Positions 47,464 to 58,877 of a stretch of DNA of 64,000 nt are shown here, piece by piece. Both the position numbers and the translations under genes were made by a program. This DNA is from Saccharum officinarum. Its lineage: Eukaryota > Streptophyta > Magnoliopsida > Poales > Poaceae. Numbering within the stretch: position 1 is the first letter of the stretch; every line of letters begins with the position of its first letter. Under the pieces are notes generated by a model. The model did no database searches. It saw only the letters and a program-made list of their open reading frames with translations, and had not been told where the DNA came from. The stretch is taken from contig CM036225.1 in the NCBI GenBank assembly GCA_020631735.1, forward strand, positions 65,088,662-65,152,661, in the 5' to 3' direction.

Positions 47464-48113
47464 CTTGTCTATAAGATCTTGTTCTTGGGTACCCAGCCGC
47501 AGCGCCTTAGTTGTATCATAATAATAATGCTTTGAGTATGCTGCTCAGAAAAGAAGGTGCTGATCCGATCCCAGTCTTCTTTGGACTGCAGAAGACCATT
47601 GATGACAACCAAGCATTTTTTATTATGAAGAAACTCACGGCACTTTTCAATCGGGTCAATTGTGCCTTCCATCAGACCAACTGCTACTTCTTCCTTGGCT
47701 TGAGGATCATCGGAATAAAAATCCAGAAGTAAGCGCCACAAGAAGTCCGTCAAATTGAGAGGGACGAAAACCCATGGCAAGACCTTGTAACATGGCGAGT
47801 CCACCCAGCTGCAGCGGCGTTCAATTTGTTGTTGAAATAATGCACCATAGTACGCATGCCTGAGGACACCTTTTTCAGAATTCCTACCCTCCTTCAACCT
47901 TGTTTTTAAAAAAATCCCCTTCACCATGAAGTAATCTTTTTGATCTCCCTTCACTAGGAATACATGAAATCCCTCCTCCCCGTCTTTTCCTTCATCTGGA
48001 TCTAGAATATTACCGCCAACATTTCCAAATTTGTTGGCCCATTCTCGTGCATCTTTCTTTCTGTCGTAGAACAAGCGACCCTTTTTGCCTCTAATTGCAT
48101 AGTGCCAACAACC
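47464..48113 (-). pseudogene. NLR exon 2: linker and second NB-ARC-like block
   Basis: Starts GCWHYAIRGKKGRLFYDRKK, then NILDPDEGKDGEEGFHVFLV, FLKTRLKEGRNSEKGVLRHAYYGALF, VFVPLNLTDFLWRLLLDFYSDD, CLVVINGLLQSKEDWDRI and an isoleucine-rich RNBS-B-like strand. The frame slips by one base near 47525, after which DTTKALRLGTQEQDLIDK is readable up to a donor. The block has kinase-2-like motifs but no clear P-loop, so it may be a degenerate duplicate of the NB-ARC. Confidence 0.7.
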
Positions 48114-48248
48114 CTGCAAGTAATAAACAATACACATTTCATATATAGTTTGTTGTTTTTTTGTGAATATATATAGTTAGTTATGATGAAGGCGCATGTG
48201 GCGACTTGGACGTCCCAATAACATATAATATACAACTGTTGTTATTAC

Positions 48249-48368
48249 CTTTTTTATCAGGGCAGAAATCGATGGGTCCACCTTCAAGTCTTTGGCGTCG
48301 AACGGTAGATGTCTGTGATCCTTCACACAATGTGTGGCCACGGTTTCTTCTTTTGTGATGACAAGGAT
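48249..48368 (-). pseudogene. NLR exon 1 remnant: first NB-ARC block (RNBS-B)
   Basis: Forty codons open in phase: ILVITKEETVATHCVKDHRH...DPSISALIKK, ending at donor AAG|GTAATA. ITKEETVATH matches the RNBS-B strand. The 5' side is cut at 48368 exactly where the next Gypsy LTR begins, so the rest of the gene lies beyond that element or in the gap. Confidence 0.7.
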
Positions 48369-51300
48369 TGTAACACCTCAAGTGTTTAGCTCCATAATTG
48401 CATTGCATTTGCATTGCATAAGCATAAGCATGCATTATTCATGTTTGTTATTTTATGTGATGCAACACATGTAATTATTCTAGGGTTTGTTTGATTTATT
48501 TCATGAAGTATTTGGTAGTTGGTGTAACAAAAAGGTAAGGTAGCCAATCATGACCTACAACACCTTAGTTATACTTAGGGTAACAATTGGAACAAGTTTC
48601 ATGTTGACCAAAATTACAAATTTGCCCTCCAAGAGAAGTTGACCACCATTTGACCCTAGAAGGCTCTAGTTTGACCAATTAAAAAGTCTAATTTAGAGAC
48701 CTTGCATGGAAGAGCACCCTTAAGTAAAGTTGTAGAGAATTTTATGAGGAACAAAAGTTCTAATATGGCCATCTCATGAAAATGACCAGAGCATGCTCAA
48801 AAGTGGCCCACAAGTCAGCTTGAGTGGTGATCAACACTTAGAAAAATTCTAAGTCTGAAAATTGGACTTTTCAGTTTCACTGTACCTCACTTTAGCAACT
48901 TGTAACTCACAAACTAGGCCAAACCAGTCTTAGAGCCAATTGACAAAGTTGTTGTCCACACATAGCTCTACAACATTGTCAATATCACCATCACCTGGTT
49001 CTCAATAGTTTAGGAGAAATAGTGTCAAGAAGTTAGGGTTTCAGTCGGCATTGATCTCTGAAACTGCATTTCAGTTTCCAAGTACACTAGTTTGGAGCCC
49101 TGTAGTTTCAAATCCAAACCGAACTAGCTCATGGTGCCTTTTACAAACTTGTAGTGCTCACATAGGTCTACAACTTTGCTAATTGGAGGTTTCACTAATA
49201 CGAGCTGGTTTGAGAGTAAATCGTCGACGAAACTGTCCTGTCAGTCGGTCTTTGGAGGCGCGGTTTCAGTCACGAGCTCGAACTCCGGCCTGTCGTGGCG
49301 CCCGGGCAGAAGAGCGTCGCCGCGTGGCGTCCGAGCTCTGTCGTAGCCTCCACGTCGCGAGCCCAGGCGCGGAGATGAAGACCGAGCCGACACCTCCACC
49401 CCCACACTCGCGCTCACTCTTCTCTCCTTCACTCTCGCTCTGGCCGGGTTCACCGAGGCGGAAAACGGAGGCGCCATTGCCGCCGCAGCCCGCCCCGTGC
49501 TTGTGCAAGCTCACCGTGGCCAGCTCCCTACGGTCATCCTCCATTCTCACTAGTACATGTTTTGGGTTCCGGGTCGGGTAGAGAAGCCTAGGTGATGACG
49601 TTACCGGATGGGATGGCCGGTACACGTCGGAACACCGTCGTGCGCCGCCGCGCCATGGCCGCCGGTACGGTGCTCACGTGGCCAGCGGCACTTGCTCCAC
49701 CTCCGTCCTTTTCCGTGGCATGGAGAGGTCCGCCATGTCCCCAGGAAGCCGCAGCACACCTCACTTAGGTCCCTGACCCCCGGAGCTCGCCGGACCACCA
49801 CCGGGTGCCGCCTCCGAGCCGCGGTCGCTATGGCCGTCGTAGCTAGGGTGGGATAGGTTCAGCAAATCTAGGTTTGGTCGATGCGGGAAGTCGCGGGAAA
49901 GCCGTTGGTGCTCCTTTCGTCGCCGGAGGCGCCGTCGTCGGCGAGCTTGAGCTCGCCGGAGTCGCGGCCGTCTTCCCCCTTTCGCTCTCTCTCTCTCTGG
50001 CCTGCGGGCCCGCACTGTCAGCGTCGCGCGCGCGGGCGGGGCGCCAAGGCAGGCCGCGCGCTGGCTGGGCCGCGCTAGCAAGCCGGGCCGGCCCAGTTTC
50101 ATTTGGGATTTATTTCATTTCTTGATTTTTGTCACAGTTTTAAGTAAGGTTTGGAAAAATGAAGATCTAGGGTTTTACTTGCCCAAAAATTATGAGATAA
50201 ATTTTGTTAGGATCTACATGATGTGGAGTATTTTAGAAAAATATAAATCTGGTATGTGATGTTTAGTTTTCTGAAGAATTTAATAGATCTTCCAAATGTG
50301 TTTTGGAATGCATGCAAATTTGTTAAATTTATAACTTGAGCTGTAGTGTTCCTTAAATCATGAAATTTGGTGGGTAGGTTACTCTATGCTAGCCCTAGCT
50401 CTGGTAAAAATTTGGGCATCAGTGCTTAAGTAATTTCCAAGCTATAATGCTATCTTGTTATTCTAGGAAATACTTAAATGAATTTTTATAATTTTTCTAC
50501 ATGTGCAATGTTCATATAAATTTTTGGAGAATGTCTTGGTACCCTAGAGTGTCCAAGAAAATTAAGAAATATGTTGTTTGACACTTTTGACTATGCTTTG
50601 TTATTTATACAAAAATCAGCCTTTTTGGCTTGGGAATTTTGTGTAGGGAGTTCCTGTGAATAAATTGAGTTCAAAATTTTACAGTAGTCTCTTTGTGGGT
50701 CAGAGAGTCCCCTGTAAATTTTGTAGAATTTTTGGAGTAGTTTACATATATGTTTAAAATTCCACCTAATTAATTAATTAAAATAAGAAATGGGTTTAAA
50801 TAAATATTCTAGGTGGGCACACCTCACTTTCTGGTGTTTTTGTGACATTGGTGAACTTGTAGTAGTATTAGTTTGGTCTTAGAGAATGTTTGCCACATCA
50901 ATAAATGTTTAACCTTTGTAATTTTAGGTTTTCTGGACAGCTAGTAGTAATTCTGAATTTGGCTTTGATAAAATTGGTTGCTAGAAAACTTGTAAATACC
51001 AAAGTTGGAATAAACTTGATGAACTAGCTTGTGTCAAAATTTGGAAGCATTTGGATTAGTAGTTTGAGAGTTACTGTTGTTTGAAGTGGCAGTTAAAAAT
51101 CTGCTACTCTCTGTTTTGAGAGGACAGATTCTGGAACTTGTGAAGTTTAACATAGAAAACTTAGGAGTTTGGAGTTGAGGTCTGAAAATGAATTGTAGTG
51201 CATTTCTTAGGCTTTCCAGATTGTCTTAGATCATATCTTTTGGAATTGTAAATCTTCAGTTGTGATAAAAAACAAGTAGCTGTTGTCCAGAATGCTTACT

Positions 51301-53224
51301 GTGGTGTTTTGCTGATTGATATGGTGTATTATTCTAAGACATGCTACTTTTGTAATTGTTAGGTGTTAGGGCCTTAACTGAGGATGAGCAGCTTTATCTT
51401 AGGTTAAGTAGATTAGGTGAGTACTTCTCTACTGGAGAAGAGATTTGCACATACTAATAAAATAACTTGAATAGAGTATTTTATTCTGAAATGCATTTCA
51501 TTCCGAGCATGTTGCACCCATTTATGCATCCATTATATTTATTGTGCATTCATGCAATAGGTGCACCGGAGGGGGTGACACTCCTCGAATTCAAACAAGC
51601 GATACCGGAGGAGGTGCTGAGTCAACTGGAGGAAGTAGCAGAAGAACCCAACGTCGGGGAAGCTCCATCAGAAGATCTACCCGAGTGCCCTGACCACCGG
51701 CCTTCAACTTTTCTGAAAGGCAAGCCCCGGTGCATGCTGAACCTACTGATTTATAAATTAATCTTGAGTACTTTTAATTGTTTACTGCATTAAGTTGTAG
51801 GAGTTATATGAAAACACTTGTTGCATTATACCTGTCCTTGTCCAGATATCGTACTGAATCCTATATTAGGTGTAGGCACGTGTCAATGCTTAGCCCTGCC
51901 TAGTACGGTAGAAGTCGGGTGATTTCCGGTCATCCGCGAGATGTAGGAAGGAGTCACGAGTGGCTCTATGGCTATCGTGAATGGAACCATGCTTAAAAAT
52001 GAAATTGAGACCGGGCGGGAGTTCGATAGTACAGCCGCAAGACACTTCACGTCTTGGGTGTGGAGCTATGCCCGTCTGAGTCGTTTAAGGACCGATTCGC
52101 TGTACGTCCTTGAGTCATGTTGAACGCAGTCTAACACTTAGTTGGCCGGATAACCCGTTCCGACCGCGAAGCCGAGTAATGTGGTTCAGGCCGGGAATCG
52201 AATGGTAGGTTGCTTCTTGGAGGAGAGAAAGGATGTGCTTGGGGACATTGGCGTGAGACCAAGGGGGGGTTAGAGTCCCTATCACCTGGCAGAGTGTCGC
52301 CCTTGGGGTCGCGACATTATTCGGACCCGCGATTCCTGAATCATATGAAACGGTGGCCTGTGCGACCCTGGCAGGGGTCTGCACGGTGAGTGTTAGAAAT
52401 ACCCCTCCAGCTGGATAGGAATTCGATTCGAATCGTCGTCGCTCCCGGTTAGTGAGCACTTGACTTGAGCAGCGGCAACGTAGAACTCATTAAATGAACT
52501 GGTGGTTAAGGGAATGATACAATGTGGCCATAATGATATACCTGCTATGGATTTAATAATCATGTTGTTTGATTATAATCAAGTGTATGTTTAGTACAGG
52601 TGCTAAGATAGATGACAGGTAAATGCTAAAAATAACTGCTAGTACAGGTGATAAGAGTTTCAATTACTTATGCCTTTATGCAAAATGTTATGTCAGCTAG
52701 CCTCTTGTGTAAGCCTTGCATAATCCTTGGTGTCATCTTATTTCTGGTTTTCGACGGGTAAGTCTAGCTGAGTACATTCCAGTACTCAGGGTTTATTCCC
52801 TCCTGTTGCAGATGACATGCTTTATCAGGGATTCTGCAAGACGTGTCTCCACCCTGCGGGTGATGATGACTAGATCACAAGGGCGTGATCGTCTTTATGT
52901 ACTTTCCTCATGCTTTTGCGGGTTGTCGATCATCCAGACTGGCAGTATTTAATTAACTAGTGTGTGTTATGCTTCCGCTACTTTCAAACTTGGTTTGTAA
53001 TAATTGCTACTCCGTTTATGTAAACTTATTTCAGCACTACTTGTGAAATGTAACGTATGATGTTGTATGTTGAATGATGCGATCCTGGTTGTAAGCAGTT
53101 TGGTTTGAAATCCTTCGTGATTTCGATTGACTACCGGGATTATATGGGTTCAAGTTTGGAAATTTGAGCGCTTCGGTGCTTGTTTTCGAACTTGTGCTCT
53201 TATAATTTGGTCGGTTCTGTTACA
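48369..53224 (+). repeat. 5' LTR of the second Gypsy element (4,856 bp)
   Basis: Begins TGTAACACCTCAAG at the point where the NLR exon stops and ends GGTTCTGTTACA just before the primer site. It includes a GC-rich, multi-frame-open region (about 49240-50100) like that in the other Gypsy LTR and an exon-like segment at 51560-51730. The length is large but known for such elements. There is no second copy to confirm it. Confidence 0.7.
51560..51730 (+). other. Exon-like open segment inside the LTR
   Basis: After GCAATAG a frame reads GAPEGVTLLEFKQAIPEE, VLSQLEEVAEEPNVGEAPSE, DLPECPDHRPSTFLKGKP. It is acidic and looks more coding-like than its AT-rich surroundings. It could be an untranslated-leader exon or a remnant peptide. 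No domain known to me. Confidence 0.4.
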
Positions 53225-53226
53225 GC

Positions 53227-53238
53227 TGGTACCGGAGC
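53227..53238 (+). other. Primer-binding site of the second Gypsy element
   Basis: TGGTACCGGAGC, two bases after the LTR end, is a variant of the methionine-tRNA-type site TGGTATCAGAGC. Confidence 0.6.
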
Positions 53239-53998
53239 ATAATTCAACATTAAACACATCTTACGAGTAATTAAAAATAAAAGTATTTGTTTATGAAAAG
53301 GGTTAAAACTCAAAAAAATTATTTTTAGGTATGCCAGTGATCACATCCCTTAGCCCAAATAAGGACTCTTAGGTGGCTTATTATAAAGACTAACTTGGGG
53401 GCCTTGTTTGTTTTTGTTTCGTCGTCCATACGGCGTGAAATTGTATGGATGCCATCCACTTGGGTGGTAATGTATGGATCAATTACCTCGACGCTCTGGT
53501 AAGTGTGAGTTGTGAGAGCATGATCGTCCAACCGGCGATCTAGGGGAGAGTAGTTTGGTGACTTGCATACTTACGTGTTTAAACCATGTAATTATGTAAG
53601 CACTTAATTGTGGGAACCTTATTATCGGGTAGTTTTGATACTGAAGTATATACATCAAGGGATGTGTATATGGAAAGTATTTAAATTACTGTTTTCTTGT
53701 GTGCTAATATTGGGAAACTGTTGGGCTGAAATGAGGTTTTCTGCAGGTACACTAACAGCGTAACGAGTAGACCGATAGTTTCGCTTATATGAGAGAACGT
53801 ATGTATGCCACCGCATAGCGTTAGAACTTTAGGTTTCTACTAAGGAGAGAGGACGTACGGAACGTGCATGCATCATGTTTAATTATATCATACATATCAT
53901 TTACTCCCTCCTTAAAAATTTCTGTACTCCCGACTAAAGTAAATTTCGTATCCCCTAAATGATCCTCACTTTAAGTCGTATCTTATCTGTTGCTACAG
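53239..53998 (+). other. Leader between PBS and the H3-tail-like ORF
   Basis: AT-rich sequence without a convincing ORF. It ends TTATCTGTTGCTACAG, a good splice acceptor directly before the ATG at 53999, so it is likely intronic in a spliced transcript. Confidence 0.5.
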
Positions 53999-54612
53999 AT
54001 GGCACGTACCAAGAGGACCGCTCGTAAATCCACTAGGGCAGGGCACCGCGTCACCAGCTCGCTCCACGTGAGCCCCGCCCCGAGCCGACTGAGGTGGAAA
54101 GGCTGAGGGCAGAGCTGGCAGAGGTGACTGCTGCTAGGGATGCAGCACGGCAACAACTGGAACAAGTGATTCATGATCGTGATCAAGAAACGCTTGCAGT
54201 CAAAAGGTTGACAGTGGCAAATCGCAACTGTCAACGCATGTTGGTCCGTGTGATAGAACAGAGGGATGAAGCCTGGCACGAGGAGAACGTTCTGAGAGCT
54301 CGCCAGTTTGAGCTCGAGCAACAGTTAGAAAATGCTGAAGAATACAATGACAACCTTCATGAAGAAGTGCACCGCCTGAACAACGAGCTTAATCCCCTGC
54401 TGCCTCGAAACAACAACGTCGATGAGGACATGGGTTCGGGAATCTTCATGGCTGAGAATGATGATGAAGTGGAGGTTGATGGACCACAGGATGCCCCACC
54501 TGCAGAAGCACCAGAGGAAGAGCCAGAAGAAGAAGAAGACGAGGAGTTAGAGCCTGTCAGTGATGAGGACGGCGGGGAGATCCTTGACACTGACTCGGAG
54601 GATGATGCTTAG
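53999..54612 (+). pseudogene. H3-tail-like, coiled-coil and acidic ORF, one-base frameshift
   Basis: From ATG 53999 the first frame reads MARTKRTARKSTRAG and stops at 54104-54106. Residues 1-11 after Met match histone H3 (ARTKQTARKST) except Q5R, so K4 and the ARKS motif around K9 are kept. In the next frame, from 54037, GRAPRHQLA resembles H3 13-21 (GKAPRKQLA), and that frame runs on uninterrupted to 54612. It is a long Glu/Arg/Gln coiled coil (about 54091-54400) with a strongly acidic tail (EEEPEEEEDEELEPVSDEDG, ...DTDSEDDA). The slip sits at a G run near 54036, so either decay or a sequencing error. It occupies the same position as 42473-42934 of the other Gypsy element. Not a histone gene: the histone fold is absent. 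Confidence 0.8.
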
Positions 54613-55268
54613 AGTAGTCATCACGTGCCTATAATGTTAGGATCGTCTTTTGTGCTCTCCCTGTGAAGGAGTGAGGCCTTGTAATAACTTGACTTTGGGA
54701 TGTAAGGTTGAACCGTATGTTTCCTAATGTAGTTTGAACCTGTTAATTTCGATCACAACTTGATGTCTTATTATGTTGCGTTCGATGATGGTGTCACGAT
54801 TAGCACCCTTCGGTGCCGCGACGAAACCGAGGCCTCCTATGGCGCGCGACATAAGGCTGTGCTGCTTGGCACGCGCAGGTATCGAGGTGGCTAGTTATGA
54901 TCCACCGTGGAACTCTTCACTGAGAAGTCTCTTTGTGGTCAGTTTGAAGTAGCCTTTCACAGTCAACTAAAAATCTTGAGATGGAATCCAAGTACCGTGC
55001 AAAAGGTCGAAAATCACGTAGATAGCAACATAAACGGTCCGGTAACCGTTGTGCTCCCTGTGAGTGAGCCTTTATCAACGAGCATCTTGTTGGATTGCCA
55101 AGTATGATCTCGTCAAATGATGCGCTAGAATGGATTGTGCGGATGTGATGAATTATTGTGCCTTAATCATTATGAGAAATCTATTCATACAGTCACTTTG
55201 ACATTTCGCAATAATTCATCTACAAAATTTCCCACATCGTCAGTGCTCATTGGCTATGCCTTTTGCAG
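54613..55268 (+). other. Spacer between the H3-tail-like ORF and gag
   Basis: No long ORF with a known domain. It ends GCTATGCCTTTTGCAG, acceptor-like, immediately before the gag ATG at 55269. Confidence 0.5.
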
Positions 55269-58200
55269 ATGTCGTACAATCTACGCCGGGGTCGTGGAAA
55301 TGAGGAGGAGGAACAGCCGCCCCCTCCGCCACCACCCACTCCGGCCGAGTTGATGCAGACAGTGGTCGAAGGGCAGCGCATGTTGGCGGATGCTATGCGC
55401 CAGCTGGCTAACCGAGAGGCTCGTCCTGGCCGCCAGGGCCCAGAGCCAAATCAGTACAGCGATTTCAAGGACTTTCTGGATACAAAGCCCCCGCTCTTCA
55501 AGGAAGCGGAAGAACCATTGCAGGCTGACGAGTGGTTGAATACCATTGAACAAAAGTTTCGTCTGCTACGCCTGACTGATGAGCTGAAAACTGAGTATGC
55601 TTCCCATCAGTTGCATGGTCCGGCGGGCATTTGGTGGAGCCACTATCGTTCCACACTGCCTGCCAATGTCCCGATTGCTTGGAATCAGTTTAAGGCGGCA
55701 TTCCGGGGAAATTATATCCCTCCCGGTCTTATGGCAATCAAGCACACAGAGTTTATGAGGCTGTCGCAAGGAAACAAAAGCCTGACTGAATACTTGCAGT
55801 CCTTCAACAACCTGGCAAGGTATGCCACTGAGTTTGTGGATACCGATGCCAAAAAGATTGCTAGCTTCAAAAGGGGCCTCGGCCCAAAACTGATGAAAAT
55901 AATGGCACTAGCAAATGTACTACTTTCAATGATTTCATCAGCGATGCTTTGACCCAGGAGAACAACAATACTATTTATTCTGCCTCTAAGAGCCGTAAAA
56001 GGGCCCTTGAGGCAAGTGCTTCTCAGTCAAGGGCCTCAGCGACACCGAGGTCTTCCCCTCGCCCTCCTGCCACAAATGCTAAGTTCCGTCCTCCACAAAA
56101 GAAGGTGCCAATGAAAACTGGGTTTCGTAAGGCATATACAGTGGCTCTGCCAAAGAGTAATGCGGGCCAAGGCAGCTCCAGTGTTCCTCCTAGCAACATG
56201 CCTTGCTGGAACTGTAACAAGCCAGGCCATTGGTCCAGGAACTGTCCGTACCCGAAGAAAAATGTCAACCAAGGTAGTCGTCAGGGACACGCCCATTATA
56301 ACAGCATTGAGGAAATTCCATCTGGTGAGGTGGTCACCGCTGGTAAGTTTCTAGTTGACCAACACCCCGCAGTGGTACTTTTTGATTCAGGTGCTTCACA
56401 TTCCTTTATCAGTCCTAAGTTTGCATCTAAATTTGCACACAAGTTGCATACTGTTGAAGGTGTGGGTTATTGTATTAGTGCTGCAAGTGGGAATATTTCC
56501 ACAAACAAAGTAGTGGGAACCTTAAGTTTGATATAGAAGGGCGAAGTTATTCGCTTGCCCTATTGGTTTTACCTGGTTTAGACATAGATGTTATCTTGGG
56601 CATGAATTGGATGAGTCAGAGCGGGGTACTCATTGACACATCCGCTCGGGTAGTTATGCTCAGAGATCCTACAGATCAAAAAGGTTTTCTAGTACAACTT
56701 CCCAGAAAGGTTGAATTGTCGGGGGAAATTCATGCTGTGCAAGCAAAGGCGTTGGCCGAAATTCCAGTAGTAAATGAGTTTCCGGACGTTTTTCCCGATG
56801 ATTTGCCGGGACTCCCTCCGGATCGGGATGTGGAGTTTAAAATCGAGTTGTTGCCTGGCACCGCACCCATCTCTAGGAGACCCTATAGGATGCCTCCAAA
56901 TGAACTAGCTGAACTTAAGGTGCAATTGAATGAACTTTTGAAGAAAGGGTTGATTCGTCCTAGCTCATCGCCGTGGGGATGTCCTGCTATCTTTGTAAAG
57001 AAGAAGGATCAGTCGTTGCGGATGTGCGTAGATTATAGACCTCTCAATGCAGTCACTGTCAAAAATAAGTACCCTCTACCGCGTATCGACATCTTGTTCG
57101 ATCAGTTGTCCAAGGCTAAAGTCTTTTCCAAGATCGATCTAAGGTCTGGCTACCATCAAATTAAAATCCGCCCGGAAGATGTTCCAAAGACAGCCTTTTC
57201 TACCATATATGGTCTTTATGAGTATCTTGTTATGTCTTTCGGCTTGACAAATGCCCCCGCACACTTCATGTACTTGATGAATTCGGTGTTTATGCCTGAA
57301 TTGGACAAGTTTGTGGTGGTATTTATTGATGACATCTTGGTATATTCTGTGAATGAGGAGGATCACGCTGAACATCTACGTATAGTCCTCACAAGACTGC
57401 GTGAACATCAACTATATGCAAAGTTCAGTAAGTGTGAATTCTGGATTCGTGAAGTACCTTTCCTTGGGCATGTGTTGTCCGATGGAGGAATTATGGTGGA
57501 TCCCACTAAGGTACAAGAAGTATTGAATTGGAAGGCTCCTACTTCGGTTCACGAGGTCCGGAGTTTCCTTGGGTTGGCTGGCTATTATCGTCGCTTCATC
57601 CCGGATTTCTCAAAAATAGCCAAACCCATGACTCGATTGCTGCAAAAAGACACCAGGTTTGTCTGGACTCCTGAGTGTGATGTGGCTTTTCACCAACTGC
57701 GAACCCTCCTAACCTCGGCTCCGGTTTTGGCACAACCGAATATCGAGAACCATTTGATGTTTATTGTGATGCCTCAGGCATAGGTTTGGGAGGCGTTTTG
57801 ATGCAGGAAGGCCGAGTAATTGCATATACGTCGCGCAACTTCGGAAGCATGAGGTGAATTATCCAACGCATGACTTAGAACTGGCTGCAGTTGTTCATGC
57901 TTTGAAAGTATGGCGGCATTATCTGCTGGGAAATGTCTGCAATATCTACACCGATCATAAAAGCCTCAAATACATCTTCACCCAACCCGAGTTGAATATG
58001 CGTCAAAGAAGATGGCTCGAGTGGATTAAAGATTATAACCTTCAAGTGCACTATCATCCAGGAAAGGCAAATGTAGTTGCGGATGCTTTAAGCCGTAAGT
58101 CTCATTGTCATTCCTTAGTTGAAACTGATTTTCATCGATCTCGCCTTCTACATCCAGCAGTCTTGTACAACATCACTGTCAGTTGTACTCTCAAAAGCAG

Positions 58201-58580
58201 AATTATTGAGCTCCAAAAGACTGACACTGGTATATTCCACATCAAGCGTAAGATGAAAGAGCAAGAAACTACACAGTTCAGGATAGATGAAGAGGTGTAC
58301 TATGGTTCAAGGATAGGTTAGTTGTGCCTAAGGACCGAGAGCTTCGAAATGATATTATGTCTGAAGCACACTCCTCTAAGTTGTCCATCCATCCTGGCAG
58401 CAATAAGATGTATTATGATTTGAAACCGCTTTATTGGTGAACCAGATGCGAAAGAGATAGCTGCATATGTTGCTAGATGTGACACCTGTTGCAGAGTTAA
58501 AGCTGTGCACATGAAAAGCTGGGCTACTTCAGCACTTTCATCCAGCTGGAAATGGGAAAGATAAGTATGGATTCATTGTC
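55269..58580 (+). pseudogene. Gag-pol of the second Gypsy element, frameshifted and cut by the gap
   Basis: Gag starts MSYNLRRGRGNEEEEQ at 55269. A retrotransposon Gag capsid domain (FLDTKPPLFKEAEEPLQADEW) follows, then a CCHC knuckle (CWNCNKPGHWSRNC, about 56206-56247). Protease is LFDSGASHSFI (about 56379), with the catalytic Asp present. RT is [26 protein letters not shown] and FIDDILVY (about 57324). RNase H is [13 protein letters not shown] (about 57949), and the integrase zinc finger begins near 58370. One-base slips occur near 55900, 56525, 57740, 57838, 58310 and 58455, several at homopolymers. The integrase core and any chromodomain are lost in the gap. Confidence 0.85.
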
Positions 58581-58680
58581 NNNNNNNNNNNNNNNNNNNN
58601 NNNNNNNNNNNNNNNNNNNNNNNNNNNNNNNNNNNNNNNNNNNNNNNNNNNNNNNNNNNNNNNNNNNNNNNNNNNNNNNN
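58581..58680. other. Assembly gap (100 N)
   Basis: One hundred N residues, likely a fixed-size gap of unknown true length. The missing part of the Gypsy element, its 3' LTR and possibly the 5' part of the NLR gene may lie here. Confidence 0.99.

Positions 58681-58712
<32 letters not shown>
58681..58712. repeat. Poly-T tract next to the gap
   Basis: Thirty-two T residues start right at the gap edge. A homopolymer of this length often ends contigs and lowers local base accuracy. Confidence 0.9.
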
Positions 58713-58716
<4 letters not shown>

Positions 58717-58877
58717 CTCCTCCTCACTAGGGTTTTCCTTTCCTCCTCTTGGCGCCATCTCGCCTCTGGACTTCCGCCAAAACCCCTCCATTTCCTTTCC
58801 CCTTGCCCAGGGCCAGGAGCAAAGGTCCACCCACTCCACCCCACCCATCCCCAGTTCCCGATTCCCCAACCCCAGCC

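Larger units (their letters stand above)
28857..48368 (-). pseudogene. NLR (NB-ARC-LRR) resistance-gene relic with serial NB-ARC blocks
   Basis: A - strand gene reconstructed from four exons with GT-AG borders: 48368-48249 (5'-truncated), 48113-47464, 47260-46645 and 32184-28857. The exons join in phase. Exons 1, 2 and 3 each carry an NB-ARC-type block. P-loop GISGVGKSTLV, kinase-2 CLVVMDG, RNBS-B IVVITNE, GLPL (CGGLPKVI) and an LRR follow. NLRs are cytosolic or nuclear immune sensors. Inactivating changes are a TGA where Trp precedes GISGVGKS (47099-47101), frameshifts in exons 2 and 3, a frameshift at a six-G run in the LRR, two hAT insertions in exon 4 and loss of the 5' part to the Gypsy element at 48369. 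The intron between exons 3 and 4 (about 14.5 kb) holds another Gypsy element. Confidence 0.82.
48369..58580 (+). mobile_element. Second Ty3-gypsy element, truncated at the assembly gap
   Basis: Reads on +. The 5' LTR is 48369-53224, with PBS 53227-53238, an H3-tail-like ORF (53999-54612), gag-pol (55269 on) through protease, RT, RNase H and the integrase zinc finger, then N residues. Its 3' half and second LTR are missing, so TSD and age cannot be measured; the left flank is AGGAT. It inserted into the NLR gene. Several single-base frameshifts break gag-pol. Related to, but distinct from, the chromovirus at 34513-45877. Confidence 0.85.

Noticed and set aside
53999..54106. Histone H3 gene or pseudogene fragment
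   Set aside because: Only the tail is H3-like, the sequence runs into a coiled coil and acidic tail, and a similar ORF lies at the same place in the other Gypsy element. An element ORF explains it better.
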